A stretch of DNA of 64,000 nucleotides from Glycomyces sp. TRM65418 (GTDB lineage Bacteria; Actinomycetota; Actinomycetes; Mycobacteriales; Micromonosporaceae), in NCBI RefSeq assembly GCF_019710475.1, contig NZ_JAJFAX010000001.1, forward strand, positions 124,001 to 188,000. Reading direction: 5' to 3'. Of the stretch, positions 8,555-18,173 are shown piece after piece (positions within the stretch are counted from its first letter, which is position 1; every line of letters starts with the position of its first letter). The notes under the pieces are model-generated. The model saw only the letters and a list, made by a program, of their open reading frames with translations, was not told the DNA's origin and searched no databases. A program made the position numbers and the translations under genes.

Positions 8555-9074
8555 CCTTGTGCCGATGTGCCCAGCCAGTAGCAACCATAGGCAATCACCT
8601 GTGGAGGCACGGTGGATGCGGATCCAGGACGGGCCGGGCGATGCGATGAGATCGGCGAAGGGCTCGAGACCTCGCTCGATCCGGGCATGCCTGGTGCCGT
8701 CCGACACTCGTCGATTTCATTACCCTTCACGCGGTCCCAAGAACCCGTATCCGGCCGGAGCCGTTGTCGGAAACTGGGCTACACCGAAGACAGATGGCAG
8801 TCGAGCACGACATCGCGGTCGGTCCGCCCCTGCGTGGGCGGGGAGCGCCAGAGTGACTTGAACCCCCGCGTCCATAATAGGACACTAACACCTCAAGCTA
8901 AATTTACATATCATAATATCCGATTTTTTAAATGGATCTGCTGCTCAATACCGAAGGGCAGCAGTCACTCTGGACCATGAGACCGATCTAGCTTCTGGAT
9001 TTCAGGAGGGGCAGGCCGTTCGGGTTCGAGTCGTTGAAGTGGACCTGGTTCGACGCAAAGTGCGGTTGGTTGCT
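8555..9074. other. Gene-free junction with AT-rich tract and tRNA-like 3' scrap
   Basis: No credible gene is seen. Bases 8841-8880, read on the minus strand, look like a damaged T-arm and acceptor end of a tRNA or tmRNA (GGACGCGGGGGTTCAAGTC, then GGCGCTCC). Bases about 8895-8935 are strikingly AT-rich for this genome. The rest, up to the transposase fossil, shows nothing I recognise. The stretch looks like a worn insertion junction next to the tRNA. Confidence 0.4.
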
Positions 9075-9825
9075 TCATGAGGTTGGCGGGTATCGCCGAC
9101 GGCCGAGCTTCTTGTAGCAGGCGAGGGCTGCTGCGAGGGCGAGGAACGCGGCGAAGAGGTGGCCGTAGCGTTCGTACCGGATAGTCAGGCGGTGGTAGCC
9201 GCCGAGCCAGGCGATGGACCGTCCGATGACCCAGCGGTGTCGGTCGAGCCGGGTCGAGGACTCGATGCCGCGGCGGGCGATGCGGTCGCCGATCCGCCGT
9301 TCGCGCAGGGCGTGGTGGCAGTCGGGGAGGTCGTAGGCCTTGTCGGCGTGGATCTTCGCCGGCTTCCTGCGGCGCGGTGCGCGTCGGGAGCGGATCTTGG
9401 GGATCCCCTGAACCAGCGGTTCGAGGGCTTGTGAGTCGTGCATGTTCGCGGCCGAGACACCGCAGTCCGGCGCGGTCGGACAAGACGTGGATCGTCGAAC
9501 CTGACTTGCCGCGATCGACCGGGTTCGGACCGGTCGGCGATCCCCTTTTTTGGCGCGCGGACTCGCACCATCGACGATCGCGCGGGACCAGTCGATCTCA
9601 CCGGCCGCGCCGAGCCGGTCGAGTACGGCCCGGTGGAGTTTCGCCCATAGCGCGGCTTCGGACCATTCGGTGAAGCGCCGGTGCGCGGTCTGGTGGGAGA
9701 CGCTGAAGGTCGGTGGCAGCTGCCACCAGGCACAACCGGTGGCCAGGACGAACACGATCGCCGCGAACACCTGTCGGGCATCAGCTCGGGGAGTGCCACC
9801 GCCCTGGGCGCGTTTCGGGGAGGCC
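9075..9825 (-). pseudogene. Frameshifted IS5-family transposase
   Basis: Two frames together read as one IS5-type DDE transposase. The first part has VFVLATGCAWWQLPP and HRRFTEWSEAALWAKLHRA, then SRAIVDGASPRAKKG. The last part has VSAANMHDSQALEPLVQGIP, KIHADKAYDLPD, HRWVIGRSIAWLGGYHRL and ALACYKKL. Between them, near 9480-9560, the frame is lost and about ten codons appear to be missing compared with family members. The N-terminus also starts late. It is therefore a dead copy. I cannot see clear terminal inverted repeats. The upstream end abuts the tail of an alcohol dehydrogenase gene. Confidence 0.85.
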
Positions 9826-9914
9826 GTTACCTGACGCTCCCGATCGCGGAGGTCGCCGAGGGCTACAAGGCCATGGACGAGCGCCGCGCCATCAAAGTGC
9901 TGCTGCAGCCGTAA
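9813..9914 (+). pseudogene. C-terminal remnant of a zinc-type alcohol dehydrogenase
   Basis: The only reading that makes sense here is a short tail, GGRYLTLPIAEVAEGY then KAMDERRAIKVLLQP and a stop. It resembles the C-terminus of zinc-dependent alcohol dehydrogenases. The rest of the gene is absent, replaced by the IS5 fossil on its upstream side, so insertion plus deletion probably destroyed it. The family assignment rests on about 30 residues. Confidence 0.5.
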
Positions 9915-10110
9915 CGGAAGGTCACGGGGACCGCATCGCCCTCAGTCGCTCCGCGGTCACCTCACCGATCACCAGCGCGATCCTTAACCGGCCCAGCTCG
10001 AAAACCGCTCCGCTACCACGCCCGCGCTGCCGGAGCCGCCCCTCGTCCACCCTCGGACCGGTGATAACAGCATCTTGATTGCGGTGTGTATATCAACGAA
10101 AACAGTGTAG

Positions 10111-10127
10111 TGTTATCTCTGATAACA
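10111..10127. promoter_or_regulatory. Operator-like palindrome before the sugar dehydrogenase gene
   Basis: TGTTATC-TCT-GATAACA is a perfect 7-bp inverted repeat 11 bp before the start codon, overlapping the leader. A further GATAACA lies at 10063-10069. The size and spacing suit a dimeric repressor (MarR/TetR type), but no such regulator is adjacent. Confidence 0.55.
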
Positions 10128-10138
10128 GAGGAGTTGCT

Positions 10139-11260
10139 ATGAGCATTACCAGATGGGCCGCGATCGGAGTATCGGCCGTGTTCGCGCTCGCCGCCTGCAC
10201 ATCGCCGTCGGAGCCGACGCCGAGCTACAGCCCGAGCGGCGGAACCGACGCGGGTCAGGATGCGGCGGTACTGGCCTCGCCCGGCGAGCCGGTCGAGTTG
10301 ACGAACGGGCTCGACTCGCCGTGGGGCCTGGCGTTCCTGCCGGACGGCTCGGCGTTGGTCTCATCCAGGTTGAGCGGAGAGATCCGACGCCTCCCGGCCG
10401 AGGGCGGAGAGGCCGAGTTGGTCGGGGTCGTCCCGGACGTCGAGACGAGCGCCGAGGGCGGCCTGCTCGGTCTGGCGACCTCGCCGGACTTCGGGACCGA
10501 CCGGACCGTGTTCGCCTACGTATCCGCCTCGCCGACGAACCGAGTCGTGGCCCTGCGGATCGGCGAGGACTTCGAGTCGGTCACCGAGGAGCGGATCCTG
10601 CTCGAGGGCATCGAGACGGCAGACCGCCACCACGGCGGCCGCCTGCGCATCGGTCCGGACGGGCACCTGTGGATCGGCACCGGCGACGCCTTCGAACCCG
10701 AGAACGCCGCCGACGAGGACTCGCTGAACGGCAAGATCCTGCGCATCGCGCTCGACGGCTCAATTCCCGAGGACAACCCGTCCGGCACGGCGATCTACTC
10801 CAGCGGGCACCGCAACGTCCAGGGCATCACCTTCGGTCCGGACGGCACCGTCTACGCCTCCGAGCTGGGCCACCGCACCTGGGACGAGGTGAACGTCCTG
10901 GGGGCCGGCCTCGACTACGGCTGGCCCGAGTCCGAAGGCATCGCCGGCGACACCGGCGAGCCACCGATCTTCACCATCCATCCCGACCAGGCCTCGCCCT
11001 CCGGTCTCGCCTACGCCGAAGGATCGCTGTGGATGGGCGCCCTCGGCGGGCAGCGCCTGTGGCAGCTGCCCGTCGACGGCGCCCAGGCGGCCGGAGACCC
11101 GATCGAGCACTTCGTCGGTGAATACGGACGCATCCGCACCGTCGAGGTAGCGCCGGACGGCTCACTGTGGATCGTTACCTCCAACACCGACCGTGCCACC
11201 TGGGGCGGCACCGAGCCGCGAACCGGCGACGACCGCATCCTCCGCATCGAACTGAACTGA
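10139..11260 (+). CDS. PQQ-dependent sugar dehydrogenase (sorbosone/glucose dehydrogenase fold), lipoprotein
   Basis: A 373-aa secreted lipoprotein. The signal peptide ends in a lipobox (FALAAC, Cys about 20), followed by a Ser/Pro-rich linker. The remainder is a six-bladed beta-propeller of the glucose/sorbosone dehydrogenase family: [56 protein letters not shown] and DYGWPESEG. By family it oxidises sugars or aldoses outside the membrane using PQQ, but many actinobacterial members are uncharacterised. The ATG at 10139 is supported by GAGGAG just upstream. The 7-bp palindrome immediately before it suggests repression. It is a stand-alone gene converging on an alcohol dehydrogenase. Confidence 0.88.
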   Translation: MSITRWAAIGVSAVFALAACTSPSEPTPSYSPSGGTDAGQDAAVLASPGEPVELTNGLDSPWGLAFLPDGSALVSSRLSGEIRRLPAEGGEAELVGVVPDVETSAEGGLLGLATSPDFGTDRTVFAYVSASPTNRVVALRIGEDFESVTEERILLEGIETADRHHGGRLRIGPDGHLWIGTGDAFEPENAADEDSLNGKILRIALDGSIPEDNPSGTAIYSSGHRNVQGITFGPDGTVYASELGHRTWDEVNVLGAGLDYGWPESEGIAGDTGEPPIFTIHPDQASPSGLAYAEGSLWMGALGGQRLWQLPVDGAQAAGDPIEHFVGEYGRIRTVEVAPDGSLWIVTSNTDRATWGGTEPRTGDDRILRIELN

Positions 11261-11292
11261 TCCGAGCACCTCGAAGACAGCCAGGCTCGGAT
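11260..11292. terminator. Possible hairpin between convergent genes
   Basis: ATCCGAGC (11260-11267) can pair with GCTCGGAT (11285-11292) across a 17-nt loop. It sits between the sugar dehydrogenase stop and the convergent alcohol dehydrogenase. The stem is only 8 bp and there is no U-tract. Confidence 0.4.
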
Positions 11293-11317
11293 GCAGGGCC
11301 AGATGGCCTACGAGTTC

Positions 11318-12394
11318 CTATCCGAGGAACCTGAACTGCCGGTCGAGAACCCGCCTGCGTCGCCCACCGACAGGGCCTAAGTTGTCGGTGGTGAGGACGA
11401 CGCGGAAACGGGCCTTGCCGGAGAGCATCCGGTCGTATCCGGCGCTGATCTCGTCGAGCCCGTAGGTCTCGGTCATCGGCCGCACACCGGTCAGCGCGGC
11501 GAACCGCATGGTGTCCTCGACGTCCTTCGCGGTGCCCGACGGGTGCCCGTGGATGGTCCTGCTCGTGGGCAGGATCTGGAAGGGGCTGACCTCGATCGGC
11601 TCCGGCGTGGCCCCGACGACGAGCAGTTCGCCGCTCGGGGCGAGCCCGTCGATGGCCGCCGACATGGCCGCCGAGCTCATCGCGGTCGCGAGGACGACCT
11701 TGGCGCCGCCGAGCCGCTGCAGTTCCGCGGACACGTCGACCGCGGTGGAGTCGATGTAGTGGTGAGCCCCGAGCCGCCGGGCGAGCTCAGCCTTCCCGTC
11801 GCCGCGGGCGATCGCGGCGACCTCGAAGCCCATCTTGTTGGCGAACTGGACTCCGAGGTGGCCCAGACCGCCGATGCCGAGCACCGCGACCAGGTCGCCG
11901 GGACGGGCGACGCTGCGGCGCAGGGAGTTGAACGTGGCGACGCCGGCGCAGCCCATGGGAGCCGCATCGACGGCCGACAGGTCCTGGGGGATGCGGGCCA
12001 GCGCGCTGACCGGCACGACCGTCGCGTCCGCGTACCCGCCGGAGTAGTGCCAGCCGGGCACCTTCACTTCCGCGCAGTGGATGAAGTCGCCTCCGCGGCA
12101 CGCGCCGCAGGTGCCGCAGTTGCCGCCGAACCAGCCGACGGCGACCCGCTCGCCGACGGTCCAGCCGTCGACGCCTTCACCCAGCGCGTCGATGCGGCCG
12201 GCGATCTCGTGGCCGAACACCGCGGGCCACTCGACCGGGTAGCCGCCGTTGACGAAGTAGTGGTCGGTGTGGCAGACGCCGACCGCTTCGACGGTCAGGC
12301 GGACTTCGCCGCGGCCGGGCTCCGGGATCTGGTCGGTGACGAGGCCGAAGGCACCGCCGGCTTCGGCGATCTGGGCGGAACGGATGGTGGACAT
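11318..12394 (-). CDS. Zinc-dependent alcohol dehydrogenase
   Basis: A 358-aa medium-chain dehydrogenase. The catalytic zinc site shows VGVCHTDHYFVNGGYP and GHE (in VFGHEIAGR). The structural zinc lobe is CGTCGACRGGDFIHC. The Rossmann motif is VLGIGGLGHLGVQ. The reaction is NAD(P)-linked oxidation of an alcohol or reduction of an aldehyde; the substrate is unknown. Family members usually end near FRVVLTT, so the last 20 or so residues (Arg-rich) look like an added or frameshifted tail. It is divergent from an MmyB-type regulator about 170 bp away, which is its probable controller. Confidence 0.92.
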   Translation of the reverse strand: MSTIRSAQIAEAGGAFGLVTDQIPEPGRGEVRLTVEAVGVCHTDHYFVNGGYPVEWPAVFGHEIAGRIDALGEGVDGWTVGERVAVGWFGGNCGTCGACRGGDFIHCAEVKVPGWHYSGGYADATVVPVSALARIPQDLSAVDAAPMGCAGVATFNSLRRSVARPGDLVAVLGIGGLGHLGVQFANKMGFEVAAIARGDGKAELARRLGAHHYIDSTAVDVSAELQRLGGAKVVLATAMSSAAMSAAIDGLAPSGELLVVGATPEPIEVSPFQILPTSRTIHGHPSGTAKDVEDTMRFAALTGVRPMTETYGLDEISAGYDRMLSGKARFRVVLTTDNLGPVGGRRRRVLDRQFRFLG

Positions 12395-12564
12395 GGGAAC
12401 TCCTCTGCGAAGCTGGTCTCGCCGCGGTGATCGGCGGGATGGTTCAAACCTAGGTTCGGCAAGGCTCGGATAGGGCCGTTCCGTTGGCCCTCTGAGCCCT
12501 GGGACGCGTCCGCCTAGGATCGCAGTCCCAGGCAGGGGCGGTGAACCGCTGGCATGATGGGAGC

Positions 12565-13449
12565 ATGACGACGGTCAATGGCGAGCTCGCGGACTTCCTG
12601 CGCCGGGCTCGGAGCAAAGTGGACCCGGCGACGGCGGGCCTCCCGCACGACGGCCGCATCCGGCGGGTTCCGGGACTGCGCCGAGAAGAGGTGGCGCTGC
12701 TGGCCGGCGTGTCGACGGACTACTACACGCGCTTGGAGCAGGGCCGCCGGATCACGCCCTCGGACAGCGTCCTCGACGCGATCGCGCGGGCGCTCGGACT
12801 CGACGAGACCGGCCGCGCCCACCTGGGCCATCTGGTCGGCGCCCCGGCGGGCTCGGCCCGGCGCCACAAGCCCACGGTGCAGCGCGTGCGGCCGGGCCTG
12901 CACCAACTGCTCGACACCTTGGTGGGCCACCCGGCGCTGATCCTGGGACGGCGGACCGATGTGCTCGCGAGCAACCGACTGGCGCGGGCGCTGTTCGCCG
13001 ACTTCAACGCGATGCGCCCGACCGAGCGCAACTACGCGCGCTGGATGTTCCTGAGCGACCAGGCGCGGGCCCTGTTCGTGGACTGGGAGGAGCACGCGCG
13101 CGCCTGCGTGGAGAACCTGCGCCTCGACCTGGGCACCTACCCGGCCGACGAGCTCGCGCTCGGGCTCATCGCCGAGTTGACCGAGCAGAGCCCGGAGTTT
13201 CGCGCCTGGTGGGAGGAGCACGGCGTCTTCCAGCGTACGTTCGGCACCAAGCGACTGCGCCACCCCGTCGTCGGCGAGCTGGCCGTGCAGTACGAGACCT
13301 TCACCATGCCCGGCGATCGCGACCAGGCCCTTTTCCTGTACACCACCGAAGCGGGCACGTCCTCGCGTGAGGCGATGGGCCTCTTGGCGAGCTGGGTACT
13401 CGCCGAAACCGGTCGGCCGCAGCCGTCGGCTCCGGATTCGGAAGGCTGA
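12565..13449 (+). CDS. XRE-family regulator with MmyB-like ligand-binding domain
   Basis: A 294-aa protein. The N-terminal helix-turn-helix (about 10-80) reads LRREEVALLAGVSTDYYTRL then EQGRRITPSDSVLDAIARAL, typical of the XRE/MmyB group. The C-terminal half (about 100-280) is the MmyB-type PAS-like ligand-binding domain, with LGRRTDVLASNRLARALFAD and AVQYETFTMPGDRDQALFLY. The start is the ATG at 12565; an in-frame GTG at 12541 is also possible. The family binds small hydrophobic ligands and often controls a divergent oxidoreductase gene, here the zinc alcohol dehydrogenase. Confidence 0.88.
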   Translation: MTTVNGELADFLRRARSKVDPATAGLPHDGRIRRVPGLRREEVALLAGVSTDYYTRLEQGRRITPSDSVLDAIARALGLDETGRAHLGHLVGAPAGSARRHKPTVQRVRPGLHQLLDTLVGHPALILGRRTDVLASNRLARALFADFNAMRPTERNYARWMFLSDQARALFVDWEEHARACVENLRLDLGTYPADELALGLIAELTEQSPEFRAWWEEHGVFQRTFGTKRLRHPVVGELAVQYETFTMPGDRDQALFLYTTEAGTSSREAMGLLASWVLAETGRPQPSAPDSEG

Positions 13450-13565
13450 ACCGTTTCACGGCAACTAGGCAGCATTTGAGAACTGAGGGAGCCTCCAGTT
13501 AGTTTTATTGTGGCGCAACGAAACTCAATACTGGAAGCTCTTGGTGTCAAGCGTATCGGTCTACT

Positions 13566-13905
13566 GTGCTCACCGATGGCCAGTGGCGTCACCTCAGCCG
13601 CTGGCTGCCCGCTCCGGCCCCGACCGGCCGCCCGATCACCCGGCCGCGCCGGACGCTGGTCGATGCAACCGCCTGGCGGGTACGCGCCGGGGCTCCCTGG
13701 AGGTGCCTCCCGGTCGCCTTCGGCCCCTGGCAGACGGCTACTGGCTGCTCCGCACCTGGCAGACCGCCGGCATCTGGCCCATGATCGTCAAGGCGATCTG
13801 GACGTTCCTCGACGCCGCCCGGCGACTGACTTGGACTCTCAATGTCGACTCCACGGATGGTGCGCGCCCACCATTCAGCGGGCGGCGCAGGGTCCCGACC
13901 GGTCC
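13566..13905 (+). pseudogene. Truncated, frameshifted IS5-type transposase (N-terminal half)
   Basis: LTDGQWRHLSRWLPAPAPTG, then VRAGAPWRCLPVAFGPWQTA, is the N-terminal part of an IS5-type transposase. The reading then shifts frame and continues LLRTWQTAGIWPMIVKAIW up to LNVDST, where the catalytic domain should begin. From there the sequence runs directly into the remnant of a DUF4132 gene. It is a dead fragment that probably truncated that gene. Confidence 0.75.
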
Positions 13906-14757
13906 CCGGCGAGCCTGAGGGCCCTGCCTTGGGCCGCTCTCGCAGCGGCTCGTCGACATCGCTGAACGTGCCGTCCTCAGCGATGCGGAACGCGCTCGAG
14001 GCGCCCTCGTGGAGGGACAGCCAGACGAGGCGGCGGGCGAGGAGGCCGGTGAGGGCGTGCTCGACGTGGAAGCGGCGGAACTCGCCGCCAGCCCAAGTGC
14101 GCCCGGTGACCATGGCGGTCTCCAGGCGGGCGACCTGCTCGGCGGCGACGGTCTTGAGTTCCTTGCGGAAGGACTGGAAGCGCTCGTAGGCGTCCGCGGC
14201 GAGGACCGCGTCGTACTCGTCGTCGGAGGCCGCGGCGAGAAGCGCGCATCTCGGCGATCACGCCGTTGTCCAAGTCGCGGTCCATGGCCCGGAACTGCTG
14301 CCAGGGCGCGGTCGTGAGCGTGAGGTGCTCGATCGGAGGCCGGACGCCCTCGGAGTACCGGTAGCGGATCTGGACGGCGTAGCGCTCGACCGCCGCGGAC
14401 ACGGCCCAGGACAGGCCGTGGGTCTGGAGCCAGGCTTGGAATTCGAGGCGGTTCCACCAGTCGACGGTGTGCGGGCCGACGTAGCGCAGCAGCTCCCCCA
14501 TCGCCACGCCGCCGCGGGTGTCCGGTTCGCCGGCGACGAAGGCGTGGATCGACTTCTCGAAACGACGGTTGTCCTTCAGATGGAGAAGCTGCGCGAGGAG
14601 GTCGGTGTGGATCTCGAGCTGCTCGGCGAGGAGGTCGGGGGCGTCGGGGTCGATCTCGACGGGGTTCCCGAGGCGCTTGCCGCGGTGCGGGAGAAGTTTC
14701 GCGGCCCGGGCCGCCGGGAAGTCGAGGTGGTCGTGCGGCGGCGCGGCGTGATCAATC
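13890..14757 (-). pseudogene. Internally deleted DUF4132 gene remnant
   Basis: The remnant aligns by eye with both ends of the intact DUF4132 gene next to it. The N-terminal piece reads PHRGKRLGNPVEIDPDAP, then HAFVAGEPDTRGG and LSWAVSAAVERYA. Some 700 codons later in the intact gene comes the C-terminal piece, here directly attached after a frame change: TWAGGEFRRFHVEHALTGLL and FRIAEDGTFSDV. The middle of the gene is missing and the 3' end stops at the transposase scrap. This was a tandem paralogue that has decayed. Confidence 0.7.
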
Positions 14758-14837
14758 CTGAAGCTCTTTCAAGCGTCCGGTGGGGTGCCGCCCCGAGGAG
14801 ACGACCGGGACGACACCGCCCGCGATGAGTGGGAAGG

Positions 14838-17800
14838 CTACGAACGGTCGGTCAGGCGGGCCAGGGAGCCGAGGACCTCGGCGGCGGTGATCTCGTCGGT
14901 CTGCTTGGGGAAGGGGCGGTTCGGAGGGTCCTGATCGGACCACCAGTACCGCTCGGCGTCGGTGAGCTGCACGCTCGTGAGCGTCTGCTTCGGGGCCTCG
15001 CCGACATCGCCGACCCAGATGCCCGGTTTCAGTGCGGCCGTGACGAAACCGCCGCCGGGCAGCGGGAACGCGATCCCCGGTTCGACGCCGCCGCCCTCGG
15101 GCGCGGCCCGCCGCCAGCCGCGCTTGGTCAGCCCGAGGATGCGGCCGGTCTCCACAGTGGCGCCTTCGAAGCGGGCCAGTCGTCCGGTCGCGAGCTCGTC
15201 GGCGGTGAACGCCAGGACGGGCCGGGCGAGCTGCTCGAAGGGCTGGAGGATCTCGTGGTCGGCGAACAGCACGGCCCACGCGTCGACCTGGTCCCCCAGG
15301 TGGACCGGGTGGGCGACGCGGACGACGGCGTCCGCCGGGAGGTCCACGGTGTCGTCTTCGACGTCGCTGAACGTGCCGTCCTCGGCGATGCGGAAACCGG
15401 ACCGCGACCCGCCCGATTCGACGGTCCACACCAGGCGGCGTGCGAGGTGGCGGGTGAGCGCGTGCTCGACGAAGAAGCGGTGGAACTCCTCCCGGGTCCA
15501 GGCCCGGCCGCTCGCCATCGCTGCTTCGAGACGGGCGATCTGGTCGGCGGCGACGGTGCGCAGCTCCTTCTTCAAGGCGGTGAAGCGTTGGTACGCGTCG
15601 CCCGCGAGCTCCGGGTCGTCCTTCGCGCCGGGCTTGGGCAGGGTCTTGCGGGGCTTGCCGTCCTCGTCGGTGACGAAGGGCTTCAGCGCCTCGTCGAACG
15701 CTACGGTGAACTTGCGCGGCCCGTAGTCGAGGACGAGCGCGGCCTCCTCGCCGAGTCCGAAGTCCGGCACCAGCCGGTCGGCGAGCTGCTCGCGGTTGAG
15801 CCCGAGACTGGCGGCGATGCGGGTGATCTGCTGTCCTGCCTCCTCCTTGAGCGCCTTGAACTTCACGCGGTCGGCGATGACCCGGATCGCGCGCAGGGCC
15901 TCCTCCGAGCCGATTGCGCCGAGCACGCCGAGGCCGCTCACGGCCCGCTTGTGCTGCGACTGGCCGGGCCATTCGCGGATCAGCGGCGCCAGCATCCACA
16001 CCGTCTCGTCCTCGGCGAAGTGCGCGAGCTGGGTGAGGGCCCACGCGTCCTTCGCCGGCGCGCCAACCGAGAGCCACAACTGGAACAATGCGCGGGAGAA
16101 CCGCGCGAGCGAGGCCCGGTCGCAGGCGTCGGCGACCACGTCGAGCCCCGGGTACGGGTATTCGGGGGTGGCCAGCGCGAGCACGGTCAGCAGGTGCCGC
16201 ACGGACTCGGCGGGCAGGGCGCGCTCGCCGCCTTCGAGGAGGACCTGAGGGAGCAGCGCCGGTGAGGCCCAGGGCCCGGGCTTGGGGAGCTTGGCACCGC
16301 GCGGTTCGAGCAGGTCGCCCGCGAGGAGTTCGGCGACGGCCGCGGCCGCTTCGGGGCCGTACGGTTCGGATTGTGCCGCAACGGCTTCGGCGCCGCGGTG
16401 CAGGGCCAGGTGGAGGAGGGCGGTCTCGGCGTACTGCCGGCGCTTCCGTTCGGCGCCGAGGGCGTCGGGGACGAGGTAGGGGACGGCGGCGAGGCCGTGC
16501 CGTGCGAACCACTGCGCGGTGGAGATGCGGGCGGACTTGAGCCGGTCGAGGCGCTCGGCGGCGAGGCGGGCGGCTCCGAGGCTCAAGATCGGGCCGGGGA
16601 GGAGCAGGAAGGTGCCGTCCTTCGCGGCGGAGGCGAGGGCGCGGTCGATGACGCGCTCGCCGTAGCGGGCCAGGATGCGCAGGAGGGTGAGCTCGGAGCC
16701 GGCGTAGCCGCGGGCGAGCCAGCCGTCGAGGTACCGCTCGGCCTGCGCGGGGTCGCCGTAGGCGAGGAAGGACTCGATGCCCCAGTTGTCCGGGGCGATC
16801 TCGGCGGCCGGGTCCTGGAGTTCCTTCCAGTAGTACTCGTAGTGGTGGGCGTAGGGGTCGGTCAGTGCCGCCCATTCGTCCTGTTCGCCTTCGGCCCAGA
16901 GCAGCCGCACGTCCTCGGGCGGGACGAGGCCGTGGATGACGACGGGCCTGGCCTTGGCGCGCTTACGGGTCCATGGAGGACGGACCAGGAGCGGCGGGAG
17001 GTCGGCTGGGTCGGCTTCGGAGGCGCGGCCGTGCTCGGCGAGGAGGCTCTCGACGGCGTCGCGCTCGGGTCCGGTGAGGCGGGCGCGGTGGGCCTGGGGG
17101 ACGGCGGCGGCGAGCGCGATGAGCCGGAACCGGGCGTCGCCGGTGGTGCCGTCGGCGTGTTCGAGGACGGTGCGGAGTGCGCGCAGGGGGAAGCGCTCGG
17201 CGGCCTCGGTGGCGGGTTCGAACACGTGGGGTCGGCCGAGGTGCTTGACGAGGTAGTGCATGGCCTGGTCGGCGGGGAGGGCGGCGATGGCCTTGTAGAT
17301 CAGCTTGCGGGTCTCGGTGGAGTAGGCGTCGGTCGAGTCGGCGGCCGCGGTCAGCATGGGGAGGGCGGCGGGGCCGACGGCTTCGAGGATCCCGGCGAGG
17401 GAGCGGGCGTCGAGGTGGTAGTCGGACAGCATGCCGATGCCGGCGGCGTCGAACTGCGCCGGGCTGCTGAGGGACTGCACGATGAGAGGGTCGGTCCAGC
17501 CGTGGCTGCGCAGCCGCGCGTACTCGGGCATGGCCTCGTCGACCCAGGCGGTCTCGTCGGGGAGGAGGAGCGCGGCGTTGATGCGCTTCAGCGGGGTGTC
17601 GCGGACGGCGGCCGCGGCGGCGACGACCTCGGCGTAGGCGTCGTCGGCGAGGTCGGCGGTCAGCGAGCGGACCGCGGCGATGCCGCCCTGGTGGTACTCG
17701 TGCACGTGCATGCTCATGTAGTCGAAGCGGTTCGGCACGAGGACGCGGTTATCGTAGCCGTTGCCGTTACCGCTGGCCTCGTGGTGGAACGCGAGCCGCT

Positions 17801-18173
17801 CGACGGCGGCGGCGACGGCGAAGGGGAGGCCGTGCAGCGCGGTCCAGGCGTCGAGTTCGGGTCGAAGCCAGGAGGAGTGGGTCCGGACCCACTCCTCGCA
17901 CATGAGCGCGGCGACGACGGCCGCGCCCTGCGGGTCGGGCTCGCCGGCGATGAACGCCTCGGCGGCGCCGACGTAGGCGGCGTTCTCCGCGCGTTCGAGC
18001 GCGAGTCGGACCTTGGGGGCGCGGCCTTCGACCTTCCGCTGCAGCTCCACCGCGGCCTCGGGGTCGAACTCGACCGGTTTGCCGGTGCGGCGGCCGCGCC
18101 GCGACAGCAGCCGGGCACCCCAACCGGTGGGCAGCTGGAGCTGGTCTTCTCGGGGTGCAACGTGTTCAGTCAT
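14838..18173 (-). CDS. DUF4132 domain-containing protein
   Basis: A 1111-aa cytoplasmic protein with no signal or membrane segments. The first two thirds are helical, repeat-like sequence. The C-terminal about 250 residues carry the DUF4132 (MolR-like) region: TREEFHRFFVEHALTRHLAR, FRIAEDGTFSDVED, then HPVHLGDQVDAWAVLFADHE, TKRGWRRAAPEGGG and FPLPGGGFVTAALKPGIWVG. The biochemical function is unknown. The start is the ATG at 18173. A deleted paralogue lies immediately downstream in the same orientation, so the locus once held a tandem pair. No operon partner is visible. Confidence 0.85.
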   Translation of the reverse strand: MTEHVAPREDQLQLPTGWGARLLSRRGRRTGKPVEFDPEAAVELQRKVEGRAPKVRLALERAENAAYVGAAEAFIAGEPDPQGAAVVAALMCEEWVRTHSSWLRPELDAWTALHGLPFAVAAAVERLAFHHEASGNGNGYDNRVLVPNRFDYMSMHVHEYHQGGIAAVRSLTADLADDAYAEVVAAAAAVRDTPLKRINAALLLPDETAWVDEAMPEYARLRSHGWTDPLIVQSLSSPAQFDAAGIGMLSDYHLDARSLAGILEAVGPAALPMLTAAADSTDAYSTETRKLIYKAIAALPADQAMHYLVKHLGRPHVFEPATEAAERFPLRALRTVLEHADGTTGDARFRLIALAAAVPQAHRARLTGPERDAVESLLAEHGRASEADPADLPPLLVRPPWTRKRAKARPVVIHGLVPPEDVRLLWAEGEQDEWAALTDPYAHHYEYYWKELQDPAAEIAPDNWGIESFLAYGDPAQAERYLDGWLARGYAGSELTLLRILARYGERVIDRALASAAKDGTFLLLPGPILSLGAARLAAERLDRLKSARISTAQWFARHGLAAVPYLVPDALGAERKRRQYAETALLHLALHRGAEAVAAQSEPYGPEAAAAVAELLAGDLLEPRGAKLPKPGPWASPALLPQVLLEGGERALPAESVRHLLTVLALATPEYPYPGLDVVADACDRASLARFSRALFQLWLSVGAPAKDAWALTQLAHFAEDETVWMLAPLIREWPGQSQHKRAVSGLGVLGAIGSEEALRAIRVIADRVKFKALKEEAGQQITRIAASLGLNREQLADRLVPDFGLGEEAALVLDYGPRKFTVAFDEALKPFVTDEDGKPRKTLPKPGAKDDPELAGDAYQRFTALKKELRTVAADQIARLEAAMASGRAWTREEFHRFFVEHALTRHLARRLVWTVESGGSRSGFRIAEDGTFSDVEDDTVDLPADAVVRVAHPVHLGDQVDAWAVLFADHEILQPFEQLARPVLAFTADELATGRLARFEGATVETGRILGLTKRGWRRAAPEGGGVEPGIAFPLPGGGFVTAALKPGIWVGDVGEAPKQTLTSVQLTDAERYWWSDQDPPNRPFPKQTDEITAAEVLGSLARLTDRS

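Noticed and set aside
9075-9825. Programmed -1 frameshift giving an active two-ORF IS5 transposase
   Set aside because: More than one frame change and about ten missing codons between the parts, and a truncated N-terminus; decay explains it better.
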